Positions 1-7,129 of a DNA stretch of 42,674 bases are shown piece by piece. The notes below the pieces were generated by a model. That model was not told where the DNA came from. It saw only the letters and a program-made list of their open reading frames with translations, and searched no databases. The number at the start of each line of letters is the position of its first letter. Within the stretch, counting starts at the first letter, position 1. The stretch is from NCBI GenBank assembly GCA_003171255.1, contig PMYK01000032.1, forward strand, positions 1 through 42,674, given 5' to 3'. A program made the position numbers and the translations under genes. This stretch comes from Chloroflexota bacterium. GTDB taxonomy: Bacteria > Chloroflexota > Limnocylindria > Limnocylindrales > CSP1-4.

Positions 1-80
1 CACTGAGCTACGGGCGCGCGGCGCGAGGCGAATGTCGCTTGGGCCAGCATCTTAGTCGGTCCGGGACAAGGCGTCCGCCC

Positions 81-128
81 GAACGCGGTCCCGAACGAGG
101 CCGGGAACGAGGCCGGGAACGCGGCTCG
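81..128. repeat. four imperfect 12-bp tandem units
   Basis: Four consecutive 12-bp units start at 81, 93, 105 and 117. Each begins GAACG; units two and three are identical (GAACGAGGCCGG) and the outer two vary. They lie in the noncoding leader before the TelA gene. No function can be assigned. The rest of 1-200 shows no gene I can support. Confidence 0.6.
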
Positions 129-200
129 GAGCAGAGGCTCAGCACGGAGACCGGTGTCCCCGGAGCGTGAGCAAACGGGATGCCGGGGAGTCGCGGCGGC

Positions 201-215
201 TGTAACCTTTACATT
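201..215 (+). promoter_or_regulatory. palindrome and possible -10 upstream of telA
   Basis: TGTAA-CCT-TTACA (201-213) is a perfect 5-bp inverted repeat. It overlaps TACATT (210-215), a fair -10 match about 36 nt before the telA start. It could be an operator or only part of an A/T-rich promoter. No good -35 is visible. Confidence 0.3.
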
Positions 216-250
216 GCAGGAACGGCGAGGTCACGGAGGAGTATCGGGCA

Positions 251-1528
251 ATGGGCGACTCTCTCAAGATCGGCAAGAAGACGGCCGCCGCGAAGGCCAT
301 GGGAATCGTGGCGCCCGTTGCGGATAGCCCTGTGCCGGAGAGTTCGGCCCTCGTCCTCGTTCCGCCGTCGCCCGTCGCCATCGTCGAAGAACCCCAGGCC
401 GCCAACGCAGTCAAGCTCGACAGGTCCACGCTGGCCAAGCTCGACGTCCTGGTCGCCGACTATGTCGTGGCCATCGCCTCGCTTGACGTCAAGGACCCAA
501 AGTTCCGGGCGCGCATCTCGGACATTCGGAAGCTCGGCGATGACGAGATCAAGGCCTCGGCTCAGGTCTCCTCGCGCCTCCTCGACCGCCCGGCCGGCTC
601 GATGCAGAAGGGCGGGCTCGCCGCCTCGTCGGCCGTCGGCAGCAGCCTCATGCAGCTTCGCCGCCAGGTCGACGCGCTCGATCCCGGTCACCAGGGCGAC
701 CTCTTCGGGCCTCGCAAGCTCCTGGGCTTCATTCCCTTCGGCGATCGCCTGCGGGCCTACTTCGCCCGCTACCAGTCGAGCCAGGGCCACATAAACGCGA
801 TCGTCGCCAGCCTCCAGAACGGCCAGACCGAGCTGACCCGCGACAACGACGACCTCGAGCGCGAGAAGGCGAACCTGTGGCAGACGATGGAGCGGCTGCG
901 CCAGTACATATACCTGGCCCAGAAGCTGGACACGAGCCTCACGGAACGCATTGCCAAGATCGAGGCCAACGACCCGGGGCGGGCCCGCATCCTCAACGAG
1001 GACATGCTCTTCTACGTCCGCCAGAAGATGCAGGACCTGACCGCGCAGCTGGCCGTGAGCGTCCAGGGCTACCTCTCTCTCGACGTGATCCGCCGCAACA
1101 ACCTGGAGTTGATCCGCGGCGTGGACCGCGCCACCACGACCACGATCTCGGCCCTGCGGACGGCCGTCATCGTCGCCCAGGCCTTGGGCGATCAGAAGCT
1201 CGTCCTGGACCAGATCACAGCCCTGAACAGCACCACCTCGAACCTGATCGAGAGCACGTCGGCGATGCTGCGCCAGCAGTCGACCGCGATCAACGAGCAG
1301 GCCGCCTCGTCCTCCGTGGACCTCGAGAAGCTCCAGGCCGCCTTCGACAACATCTACGCCACCATGGACGAGATCGACGCCTTCAAGCTCAAGGCGCTCG
1401 ACACGATGTCCAAGACGGTCGAGACGCTGACGGCCCAGATCAACAAGGCCAAGTCCTACGTCGACCGAGCGAAGGCGCAGGAGCCGGCGGCCGCCGGGGC
1501 GAAGAGCGTGACCGCCAGGTCGAAATAG
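251..1528 (+). CDS. telA: TelA/KlaA-family toxic anion resistance protein
   Basis: This 425-residue protein belongs to the TelA family, cytoplasmic mostly helical proteins linked to tellurite and other toxic-anion or envelope-stress resistance; their biochemical role is not settled. The family signature LLGFIPFGDR lies at residues 157-166, followed by a long helical, coiled-coil-like region to about residue 400. The first 50 residues are Ala/Val/Pro-rich and poorly conserved. GGAGGAG (235-241) sits 9 nt before the ATG, which fixes the start. The length is slightly above the usual 380-400 because of that N-terminal extension. TelA is often found beside XpaC-type proteins, but none is present; the arsenic island starts 102 nt downstream on the same strand. 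The family call is firm, while a role in metalloid resistance here rests on context. Confidence 0.85.
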   Translation: MGDSLKIGKKTAAAKAMGIVAPVADSPVPESSALVLVPPSPVAIVEEPQAANAVKLDRSTLAKLDVLVADYVVAIASLDVKDPKFRARISDIRKLGDDEIKASAQVSSRLLDRPAGSMQKGGLAASSAVGSSLMQLRRQVDALDPGHQGDLFGPRKLLGFIPFGDRLRAYFARYQSSQGHINAIVASLQNGQTELTRDNDDLEREKANLWQTMERLRQYIYLAQKLDTSLTERIAKIEANDPGRARILNEDMLFYVRQKMQDLTAQLAVSVQGYLSLDVIRRNNLELIRGVDRATTTTISALRTAVIVAQALGDQKLVLDQITALNSTTSNLIESTSAMLRQQSTAINEQAASSSVDLEKLQAAFDNIYATMDEIDAFKLKALDTMSKTVETLTAQINKAKSYVDRAKAQEPAAAGAKSVTARSK

Positions 1529-1597
1529 CCGACTGGGGTCCGTGCATCCCGAAACGGGCCAAACGGCCCCTGAGTTCGGAGCCGACCGCCCTGGGAT

Positions 1598-1632
1598 ATC
1601 TCAGCGCATATTGAGACAGTTCGCGCTGAGAT
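1598..1632 (+). promoter_or_regulatory. 10-bp inverted repeat overlapping the arsR start codon
   Basis: ATCTCAGCGC (1598-1607) and GCGCTGAGAT (1623-1632) are perfect 10-bp complements separated by 15 nt; the right arm includes the first two bases of the arsR ATG (1631). It may be the ArsR operator, giving autoregulation, or an RNA hairpin that hides the start. Its sequence differs from the ATATCGA operator of the second arsR. Confidence 0.55.
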
Positions 1633-2068
1633 GCCGAACAAAGCCGCCGTCACCGCTACCCCCACTCTCGCCCTGGCGCCCGCCGCTATCGCGGCCACCG
1701 CTCCCGCTCAGGATTGCTGCGCGCCGACCGAAGCGCAGCCCAGGCCCGGGATCAGCCTTCCGCCCGAGCCGCGGCTCAACCTGGCCGCGCCCGAGGTAGG
1801 CGCCTCGGTCGCCATCGCCGCACTCGTCGCGGATAGGACGAGGGCCGGAATTCTGCGCATGCTGGCCGACGGTCCCCATTGCGTGTGCGAGCTGGCCGCG
1901 GCTCTAGGTGAGCGGCAGAACAACGTCTCGATGCACCTTGCCCGCCTCCGTGAGGCCGGGCTAGTTCGGGCGATTCGCCACTCCGGCGACGCTCGGTGGA
2001 TGTTCTACGAGCGCGACGACGAGCGCTGCGCGGCGGCCATCGCCACTCTCGAGGAGCTGCTGCGATGA
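1631..2068 (+). CDS. arsR: ArsR/SmtB-family metalloregulator, first copy
   Basis: A 145-residue winged-helix repressor of the ArsR/SmtB family, expected to leave DNA when As(III) or a methylated trivalent arsenical binds. The ArsR core is residues 56-145. HCVCELA (C84, C86) matches the CVC element of the classic As(III) site, and a vicinal pair C29-C30 in a 50-residue Ala/Pro-rich N-terminal extension may provide further thiol ligands, although I cannot show this. The recognition helix is around NNVSMHLARLREAGLV (97-112). It is the first gene of arsR-arsP-thioredoxin, and its TGA overlaps the arsP ATG in ATGA (2065-2068). The inverted repeat at 1598-1632 overlaps the start. No strong Shine-Dalgarno is visible. 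Confidence 0.88.
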   Translation: MPNKAAVTATPTLALAPAAIAATAPAQDCCAPTEAQPRPGISLPPEPRLNLAAPEVGASVAIAALVADRTRAGILRMLADGPHCVCELAAALGERQNNVSMHLARLREAGLVRAIRHSGDARWMFYERDDERCAAAIATLEELLR

Positions 2069-3108
2069 CGGCACTCACGATCCGCCGCCCGACCCTGCCG
2101 CTCCCCGTTGTGGCAGGCACGGCCGTCTTCGCGTGGCTCGTGGCGTGGATCGTCGAAGCCCCGGCCGCTGACTGGTTCACTTTCTCTGTTCTCGGCCTCC
2201 AGCACGACTCGCATCTCGGCGAAGCCACGGCCTTCTTCCTCGAGGACCTGCCCAAGGTTCTGCTGCTCCTGCTGGGCATCGTCACCGTCGTGACGCTGAT
2301 ACGTGGCTTCTTCCCGCCGGAGCGGATCCGGCCCATGCTGGCCGGCCGCGGCCTGGTCCCCGGTTCGTTCGCCGCGGCCGGCCTCGGCATCGTCACACCC
2401 TTCTGCTCGTGCTCGGCCGTGCCCCTGTTCATCGGCTTCGTGGAGGCCGGCGTGCCGCTGGGCGTCACCTTCGCCTTCCTGATCAGTTCGCCGATGGTGA
2501 ACGAGGTCGCGCTCGTGATGCTGTGGGGCCTGTTCGGTCCTGCCATCGCGCTGGCGTACATGGCCGCCGGGTTGACGGTCGCGATCGTCGGTGGTCTGGT
2601 CATCGGCAAGCTCGGTCTCGAACGCTACGTCGAGGACTACGTCTGGGAGCTGCAGGGTCGGCCGACGATCTCGATCTCGGTCCGCCTCACGTGGTCCGAC
2701 CGCCTCACCGACGCCTGGTCGTACACGCGCGCCCTCGTGCGCAAGCTGCTGCCGTACCTCATCGCCGGCATCGGCATCGGCGCCCTGATCCACGGCTACG
2801 CCCCGACCGATCTGGTAGCCGCCATTGGCGGCCGCTCGAACCCGCTGGCCGTGCCGATCGTGGTCCTCCTGGCGGTGCCGATGTACTCGAACGCCGCCGG
2901 CACGATCCCGATCGTCCAGGCGTTGCTTGGGAAAGGCATGCCGCTCGGCACCACCCTGGCTTTCATGATGGCCGTCACTGCCATCAGCCTGCCCGAGTTC
3001 GTGATCTTGCGGCGAGTCATGAAGCTGCCGCTGCTGGCCGTCTTCATCGGTGTCGTGAGCTCGGGCATCGTGGCCATCGGGTATCTGTTCAACGTCTTCG
3101 TGAGCTGA
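2065..3108 (+). CDS. arsP: ArsP-type organoarsenical efflux permease (COG0701/DUF318)
   Basis: A 347-residue polytopic inner-membrane permease of the COG0701 family. ArsP members export trivalent organoarsenicals such as methylarsenite; other members of the family have less certain substrates. About eight hydrophobic segments are visible in two halves. The first half carries TPFCSCSAVP with C114 and C116, the cysteine motif typical of the family; the second carries the counterpart PMYSNAAGTIP. A soluble linker (about residues 190-230) joins them. The ORF could open further upstream, but the ATG at 2065 overlaps the arsR stop and fits a coupled operon. Placement with arsR, arsM and arsC favours arsenic over other substrates. 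It is the only arsenical exporter candidate in the window. Confidence 0.85.
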   Translation: MTALTIRRPTLPLPVVAGTAVFAWLVAWIVEAPAADWFTFSVLGLQHDSHLGEATAFFLEDLPKVLLLLLGIVTVVTLIRGFFPPERIRPMLAGRGLVPGSFAAAGLGIVTPFCSCSAVPLFIGFVEAGVPLGVTFAFLISSPMVNEVALVMLWGLFGPAIALAYMAAGLTVAIVGGLVIGKLGLERYVEDYVWELQGRPTISISVRLTWSDRLTDAWSYTRALVRKLLPYLIAGIGIGALIHGYAPTDLVAAIGGRSNPLAVPIVVLLAVPMYSNAAGTIPIVQALLGKGMPLGTTLAFMMAVTAISLPEFVILRRVMKLPLLAVFIGVVSSGIVAIGYLFNVFVS

Positions 3109-3169
3109 CCGCGGCCAGCCAATCGCGGCCCAAACGCCCCCGGGTCGGGCGGTTCGCAAAAGGAGAGAG

Positions 3170-3409
3170 ATGCGCACGATCGAAGTCCTGGGATCAGGTT
3201 GCCCAAACTGCCGCCGCCTGGAAGCCAACGCTCGAGAGGCGGTCATGATGGCCGGCGTCGAAGCCGAGGTTAGCCACGTGACCGACCCGCGCGAGATCGT
3301 CGGGCGTGGCGTGATGAGCACGCCCGGCCTGGCCATCGACGGGACGATCGTCTCGACGGGCCGGATCCCCTCGGCGGGCGACATCGCCACGTGGCTCAGC
3401 GAGAGCTGA
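3170..3409 (+). CDS. small thioredoxin-fold protein (TM0996/MTH895 type)
   Basis: A 79-residue minimal thioredoxin/glutaredoxin-fold protein with the redox motif CPNC (C11, C14) after the first strand and a MSTPGLAI cis-proline element near residues 49-56, as in the TM0996/MTH895 group. Proteins of this group are commonly encoded next to COG0701 permeases, as here. It may reduce the permease cysteines or hand over a thiol-bound arsenical; that is inference. AGGAG (3161-3165) precedes the ATG. Its last 14 bases overlap the 3' end of arsC on the other strand, so the two units converge with no spacer and no visible terminator. Confidence 0.82.
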   Translation: MRTIEVLGSGCPNCRRLEANAREAVMMAGVEAEVSHVTDPREIVGRGVMSTPGLAIDGTIVSTGRIPSAGDIATWLSES

Positions 3410-3848
3410 TCGGGGCTCGAGCACGGAGCGCCAGCTCGATGAAGGGGCGCAGCCGGGTGGCAACCTCCGTCCGAGTCCGTCGGAACGCGTCGAGCTTTTG
3501 CTCATCGGTCCCTTCGACATCGGCCGGATCGTCGAGGCCCCAGTGGAGAGAGTTGTGCTCGCCCGGGAAGACCGGGCAGGTCTGGCGGGCGCGGTCGCAG
3601 ACGGTGATGACGTAGTCGAACGGCTGTCCGATGAACTCCGTCACGGACTTGGCCCGCGCTCCGGACCAGTCGAGGCCGATCTCCTCCAGGACGCGGACCG
3701 TGTACGGGTTGACGCCCTTGGGTTCGGTGCCGGCGGAGAAGACTTCGAAGTCGGCGCCGCCGAAATCGCGCAGGAGTGCCTCCGCGATCTGGCTGCGGGC
3801 CGAGTTGCCGGTGCAGACGAACAGGACACGAATTGGAGCGGCTGACAT
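3396..3848 (-). CDS. arsC: thioredoxin-coupled arsenate reductase (LMW-phosphatase type)
   Basis: A 150-residue arsenate reductase that turns arsenate into arsenite, using a low-molecular-weight tyrosine-phosphatase fold. The P-loop VCTGNSARS carries nucleophile C12 and R18. C84 and C91 (VCDRARQTCP) form the second and third redox cysteines, spaced as in the Staphylococcus plasmid enzyme (10, 82, 89), so a cysteine relay finished by thioredoxin is expected. The conserved DP is present in GLDDPAD. The ATG at 3848 has GGAGG 5 nt upstream; longer upstream reading in this frame is spurious. It is the second gene after arsR, 59 nt away. The thioredoxin-like gene converging on it is one possible reductant partner, though that is unproven. 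Confidence 0.93.
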   Translation of the reverse strand: MSAAPIRVLFVCTGNSARSQIAEALLRDFGGADFEVFSAGTEPKGVNPYTVRVLEEIGLDWSGARAKSVTEFIGQPFDYVITVCDRARQTCPVFPGEHNSLHWGLDDPADVEGTDEQKLDAFRRTRTEVATRLRPFIELALRARAPISSR

Positions 3849-3907
3849 CTGTTCCTCCGGCGTGCGCCGCGCTCGATCGACGTCGGCCACATTCAACTCC
3901 TGGTCTG

Positions 3908-4270
3908 TTAACCCCGTGTGAACGGGATCGAAATCGGCGAGTTGCCGCTCGGCGAAGAACCGGACGCCAGCACGCTCGCCGGCCGCGCCGAACTCGGCTT
4001 CAGCTCGCCGGCCAGCTCGCGGAAGCGAGCCACGGCCTCGGGCCGGAGGGAGTAGTAGATCCACGTTCCGCGGCGTTCGGTCGTGACCCAGCCGGCTGTT
4101 CGCAGGACGCGCAGGTGGTGCGAGACCGTGGGCTGGCCCACACCGCAGCAGTCGGTGAAGTTGCACGCACAGACGGCGCCCTCGGAGCTCAGCTGGCGCA
4201 GGATCGAAAGCCTGGTCGGGTCGGCCGAAGCCTGGAGTAGCAGAACGTCCGGGTCGGTGGAGCGCTTCAT
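3908..4270 (-). CDS. arsR: ArsR-family arsenic repressor, second copy
   Basis: A 120-residue ArsR/SmtB repressor. The sensor segment at the start of the recognition region reads VCACNFTDCCGVGQ, giving C34, C36, C41 and C42, a dense thiol cluster suited to As(III). It is followed by the helix-turn-helix QPTVSHHLRVLRTAG (47-61) and wing WIYYSL. The C-terminal 25 residues are low complexity. The ATG at 4270 is chosen over an upstream TTG (4306): the operator and -10 box lie between them, and TATCCT (minus strand, 4283 to 4278) sits 7 nt before the ATG, implying a leaderless message. It heads arsR-arsC and probably controls both this unit and the divergent small protein-arsM-arsN2 unit. Confidence 0.92.
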   Translation of the reverse strand: MKRSTDPDVLLLQASADPTRLSILRQLSSEGAVCACNFTDCCGVGQPTVSHHLRVLRTAGWVTTERRGTWIYYSLRPEAVARFRELAGELKPSSARPASVLASGSSPSGNSPISIPFTRG

Positions 4271-4277
4271 GCGGTTC

Positions 4278-4328
4278 AGGATATCGATCGACTTCGATAT
4301 TGACAAGTCTCGATATAGGCCCCATCAT
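4278..4328. promoter_or_regulatory. divergent ars promoters with three ArsR half-sites
   Basis: ATATCGA (4281-4287) and TCGATAT (4294-4300) form a perfect 7-bp dyad with a 6-nt gap; a third TCGATAT lies at 4310-4316. On the plus strand TTGACA (4300-4305), a 17-nt spacer and CATCAT (4323-4328) form a promoter for the small gene. On the minus strand TTGTCA (4306 to 4301), a 17-nt spacer and TATCCT (4283 to 4278) form the arsR promoter. The two -35 boxes overlap, the dyad fills the minus-strand spacer and the third half-site lies in the plus-strand spacer, so ArsR binding should block both. Confidence 0.75.
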
Positions 4329-4351
4329 TCCGGGCGAAAGGAGATCGAAGA

Positions 4352-4537
4352 ATGTCGATGTATTACAGTCGTGAAATCGTCAAGCTGGTCATGGAGGAGC
4401 GCCTTGAGGGCGCCCGCAAGCACAACCTGCTTAACTGCTGCGAGGAGATCGCTCCCGTGGCGCCGAAGGGCTCGACCCTCCAAACTGCCCTCAACATGTT
4501 CCGCCGACGCCAATCCCCCGCTTCCTGTGCGTGCTAA
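4352..4537 (+). CDS. 61-residue cysteine-containing protein in the ars operon
   Basis: I do not recognise this family. The 61-residue product has a predicted amphipathic helix at residues 6-27, a vicinal pair C29-C30 in LLNCCEE, and a C-terminal CAC (C59, C61). There is no signal peptide or membrane segment. Reality is supported by AAGGAG (4338-4343) 8 nt before the ATG, by its place directly behind a good promoter and ArsR half-site, and by its stop lying 11 nt before the arsM start, with the arsM Shine-Dalgarno beginning at the stop codon. Four thiols in a short soluble protein suggest it may bind As(III), as a chaperone to ArsM or a sink; this is inference only. A second in-frame ATG lies at 4358. 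Confidence 0.7.
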   Translation: MSMYYSREIVKLVMEERLEGARKHNLLNCCEEIAPVAPKGSTLQTALNMFRRRQSPASCAC

Positions 4538-4548
4538 GGAGCCAACTG

Positions 4549-5385
4549 ATGACCAGCGATATTCACGAGGTCGTGCGCGAGCGGTATGCCGAGGCGGCGC
4601 TCGGCGTCATGTCGGGCACGTCGTGCTGCAACGACTCCGACAACTACGGCAGCGAGCTCTATACCGCGCTCGAGCGGGATGAGCTGCCCGATGCCGCCGT
4701 CATGGCGTCCCTGGGCTGCGGCAACCCGATCGCCGTCGCCGACCTGCACGAGGGCGAGCGCGTGCTCGACCTGGGTTCCGGCGGCGGCATCGACGTCCTT
4801 CTCTCGGCGCGGCGCGTCGGACCCACCGGTCGAGCCTTCGGCCTGGACATGACCGACGAGATGCTGGCGCTCGCCCAGCGCAACGCCGCCGAAGCCGGCG
4901 CCACGAACGTAGAGTGGCTGAAGGGCCACATCGAAGCCATCCCACTGCCGGCCGCATCGGTCGACGTGGTGATCAGCAACTGCGTCGTGAACCTGGCGGC
5001 CGACAAGCCGGCGGTCTTCCGCGAGATCGCCCGCGTCCTGCGGCCCGCCGGCCGGATCGGCATCACCGACATCGTTGCCGACGACTCGCTCAGCGCCGCC
5101 GAACGTAGCGAGCGCGGCTCATACGCCGGTTGCATCGCCGGCGCGCTGTCCTTCTCGGAGTTCCGGACCGGCCTCGAAGCGGTTGGACTCGAGGACGTGT
5201 CTCTGACCATCAGCCACGAAGTGGTCGATCGCATGTACAGCGTCATCGTCAAGGCTCGCAAGAGTTCCGCGGCGCCGGCGGCCGCCAGCGTGGGCTCGGC
5301 AGCATCGGCCGATTCGAGCGCTTCGACCGAATCCGGCCCTGCGGCGCCGGCGCCATCATGCGGCTGCAATGGAGCTTGCGGGTGA
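4549..5385 (+). CDS. arsM: arsenite S-adenosylmethionine methyltransferase
   Basis: A 278-residue ArsM that adds methyl groups from S-adenosylmethionine to As(III). The SAM-binding motif VLDLGSGGGID (72-82) is intact. C57 (SLGCGNP), C145 (SNCVVNL) and C195 (YAGCIAGAL) occupy the places of the three arsenic-binding cysteines of known ArsM, and an extra vicinal pair C26-C27 lies in the N-terminal helix region. After the fold ends near residue 237 comes a 33-residue Ala/Ser linker and a terminal CGCNGACG with three cysteines (271, 273, 277). The ATG at 4549 has AAGGAG (4536-4541) 7 nt before it; the upstream in-frame ATG overlaps the previous gene. Its TGA overlaps the GTG of arsN2. Confidence 0.93.
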   Translation: MTSDIHEVVRERYAEAALGVMSGTSCCNDSDNYGSELYTALERDELPDAAVMASLGCGNPIAVADLHEGERVLDLGSGGGIDVLLSARRVGPTGRAFGLDMTDEMLALAQRNAAEAGATNVEWLKGHIEAIPLPAASVDVVISNCVVNLAADKPAVFREIARVLRPAGRIGITDIVADDSLSAAERSERGSYAGCIAGALSFSEFRTGLEAVGLEDVSLTISHEVVDRMYSVIVKARKSSAAPAAASVGSAASADSSASTESGPAAPAPSCGCNGACG

Positions 5386-5855
5386 CCACGATCGAACGCG
5401 CGCTCGACTCCGACCGACTGGCCATCGAGAACCTCCTGACTGCAGCCGGGCTCCCGCTCGACGGACTCGAGGCCGCGCTGCCGGCGGCGCTCGTCGCCCG
5501 AAGCGATGGCGTCGTCGTCGGTTGCGCGGGGGTCGAGGCGCACGGGTCGGTCGGGCTTCTGCGGTCCGTCTGCGTCGCGCCGGATCTCCGGGACGCCGGT
5601 TTGGGCCGCTTGCTCGTCACTGCGGCCGAAGAGCTGGCCGCGAGTCGGAGCATGACGGAGCTGTACCTGCTGACCGAAACTGCCGAGGCGTGGTTCCCAC
5701 GAATGGGCTACAGAGTTTCGAGTCGGAGCTCCGTTCCGACAGAGCTGACCTCCTCAGCCGAGTTCACGGGCGCCTGCCCGGAGGGCGCCGTCGTCCTGCA
5801 CAAGGGCCTCCAGCCCGTGTCGAACGCCGGCCGTCAGGGCGCGAGACCGGAGTAG
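5382..5855 (+). CDS. arsN2: ArsN2-type GNAT acetyltransferase
   Basis: A 157-residue GNAT-fold acetyltransferase matching the arsenic-associated ArsN2 group, which accompanies ars genes; related ArsN1 acetylates arsinothricin, while the ArsN2 substrate is less clear. Recognisable elements are VGCAGVE, LLRSVCVAPDLRDAGLGR (the acetyl-CoA loop, variant RDAGLG), YLLTETAEAWFPRMGY and the CPEGAVVL tail. The GTG at 5382 is preferred because GTGA overlaps the arsM stop and GGAG (5371-5374) is 7 nt upstream; an ATG at 5358 inside arsM would add eight residues. It ends the arsM unit and no terminator is evident. Gene order and overlap imply co-production with ArsM. Confidence 0.85.
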   Translation: MTTIERALDSDRLAIENLLTAAGLPLDGLEAALPAALVARSDGVVVGCAGVEAHGSVGLLRSVCVAPDLRDAGLGRLLVTAAEELAASRSMTELYLLTETAEAWFPRMGYRVSSRSSVPTELTSSAEFTGACPEGAVVLHKGLQPVSNAGRQGARPE

Positions 5856-5916
5856 ACTCGGTGGGTCACGCCCCGCCGGATCGTCGGGAATGCCGGCCGG
5901 GCCGCAGGGAGGGTCC

Positions 5917-7089
5917 GTGTTCCGCTTCAACATGCATCCGGCGACCATAGGGATTGCCGACGGCATCCAGATCGCCCTCGACTACCTCCGGGCGTCCTGG
6001 CGGCGGTGGTTGCCCGTGGTTGTCGTGATCGCGGCATGCACGTTCCTGGTGTATGCGCTCATCGGCACGGCCGATGCGAGCAATCTCTACTACACCGACC
6101 CCAACACGCACCAGACGGTGGTCAACCAGACTGCCTTCAACACGTACATCGGCAAGCTGGTCCCGGCCTCACTGGCTGTTGGCCTCGTTGGCCTGGTGGG
6201 CGGCTGGATCTTCACGGCGACCGCCATTTCCGGTCTGCGGAATCGGCCATTGACGTCGGCGGTCGTGGTCCGCGGCATCGTGGCCGTGGCGGCGTCCATC
6301 CTGCTCTTGCTGGCCGCCTTCCCGCTGATGTTGGTCACGTTGCTCGCGGTCACCATCATCCCGCCATTGCTCCTCGCGGCGATCCCCGTTTGGATCTATC
6401 TCTACATCCGCGTGGTCTTCTACACCCTCGCGGTATTCGACGGCTACGGCCCCATCGAGGGAATCAGGGAGAGCTGGCGGCTGTCTCACGGCGCCATGGT
6501 CCGGATGTTCGGCTGGGGCTTGATGGCCATTCTCATCAGCATTGGGCTCTCTCTTGTGGCGCTCGTGGTATCCGTGCCGTTCGCCTCCGCCAGGACGGGG
6601 GCCTTGGGCCAGGCCGTCTCAAGCGCCATCTCGACAACCGGATCTTGCTTCTCCGTCTTCTTGATGGCCGTCCTGTACGAGAGCCAGCGGGCCCGCTACG
6701 ACCCAATGAGCTACCCGTTCGCTGCCGGGCCTGCCAACCCCTGGGGCTTCCCCGGCGGCCCGTATCCGTACGCGCCCGGACCCTATCCGCCCGGTCCGTA
6801 CGGTCAGGTCGGATATCCCCAGGGGCCGTACCCGTATCCGCCGGCACCGTATCCGGCCGCACCTTACCCCGCTGGGCCGTACCCCGCTGGGCCGACTCCG
6901 TATGCTCCGATGCCCTATCCGGCCGAACCCGCGCCGTATCCTGCGGAACCGGCACCGTATCCGGTTGCACCTCACCCCGCTGGGCCGGCCTGGCCTTCAC
7001 CGACAGGTGTTCCGCCAGCTCCTGACACCAGCCAGGGCGCGGCACCCACGCCGGATACCAAGCCGACGGACCAGACGTCTTCGTCCTGA
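5917..7089 (+). CDS. polytopic membrane protein with proline/tyrosine-rich tail
   Basis: About 390 residues from GTG 5917. The N-terminal two thirds contain five or six hydrophobic segments, with an extracellular-looking loop after the first, and resemble bacterial membrane proteins of the glycerophosphodiesterase membrane-domain/DUF975 kind; I cannot name a function. The last 120 residues are repeats of PYP(A/P)GP and PYPAEPAPYP type, a low-complexity cytosolic tail. GGAGG (5908-5912) is 4 nt before GTG 5917; ATG 5890 has no ribosome site and ATG 5932 is also possible. TAGACT (5853-5858) could be the -10. The same proline-rich style recurs in the RDD protein at 13165. It is separated from the LUD gene by 40 nt, facing it. 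Confidence 0.7.
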   Translation: MFRFNMHPATIGIADGIQIALDYLRASWRRWLPVVVVIAACTFLVYALIGTADASNLYYTDPNTHQTVVNQTAFNTYIGKLVPASLAVGLVGLVGGWIFTATAISGLRNRPLTSAVVVRGIVAVAASILLLLAAFPLMLVTLLAVTIIPPLLLAAIPVWIYLYIRVVFYTLAVFDGYGPIEGIRESWRLSHGAMVRMFGWGLMAILISIGLSLVALVVSVPFASARTGALGQAVSSAISTTGSCFSVFLMAVLYESQRARYDPMSYPFAAGPANPWGFPGGPYPYAPGPYPPGPYGQVGYPQGPYPYPPAPYPAAPYPAGPYPAGPTPYAPMPYPAEPAPYPAEPAPYPVAPHPAGPAWPSPTGVPPAPDTSQGAAPTPDTKPTDQTSSS

Positions 7090-7129
7090 ACGACGGGCCG
7101 TTCCGACGCCGGACCGCTGGGCGACCGGC

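Noticed and set aside
1556-1569. GGGCC-AAAC-GGCCC hairpin after telA as a terminator
   Set aside because: The stem is only 5 bp with no T-tract, so it was not called; it may be chance in G/C-rich DNA.
2005-3390. 461-codon minus-strand open frame opposite arsP and the thioredoxin-like gene
   Set aside because: It is Asp/Arg/His-rich with no family resemblance, has no ribosome site, and is a typical antisense frame of a high-GC gene. The same applies to long minus frames opposite the ABC genes and the long plus frame opposite the GT39 gene.
4271-4306. Longer arsR2 from TTG 4306
   Set aside because: It would place the operator dyad and -10 inside the coding region. ATG 4270 gives the normal ArsR length and a consistent promoter.
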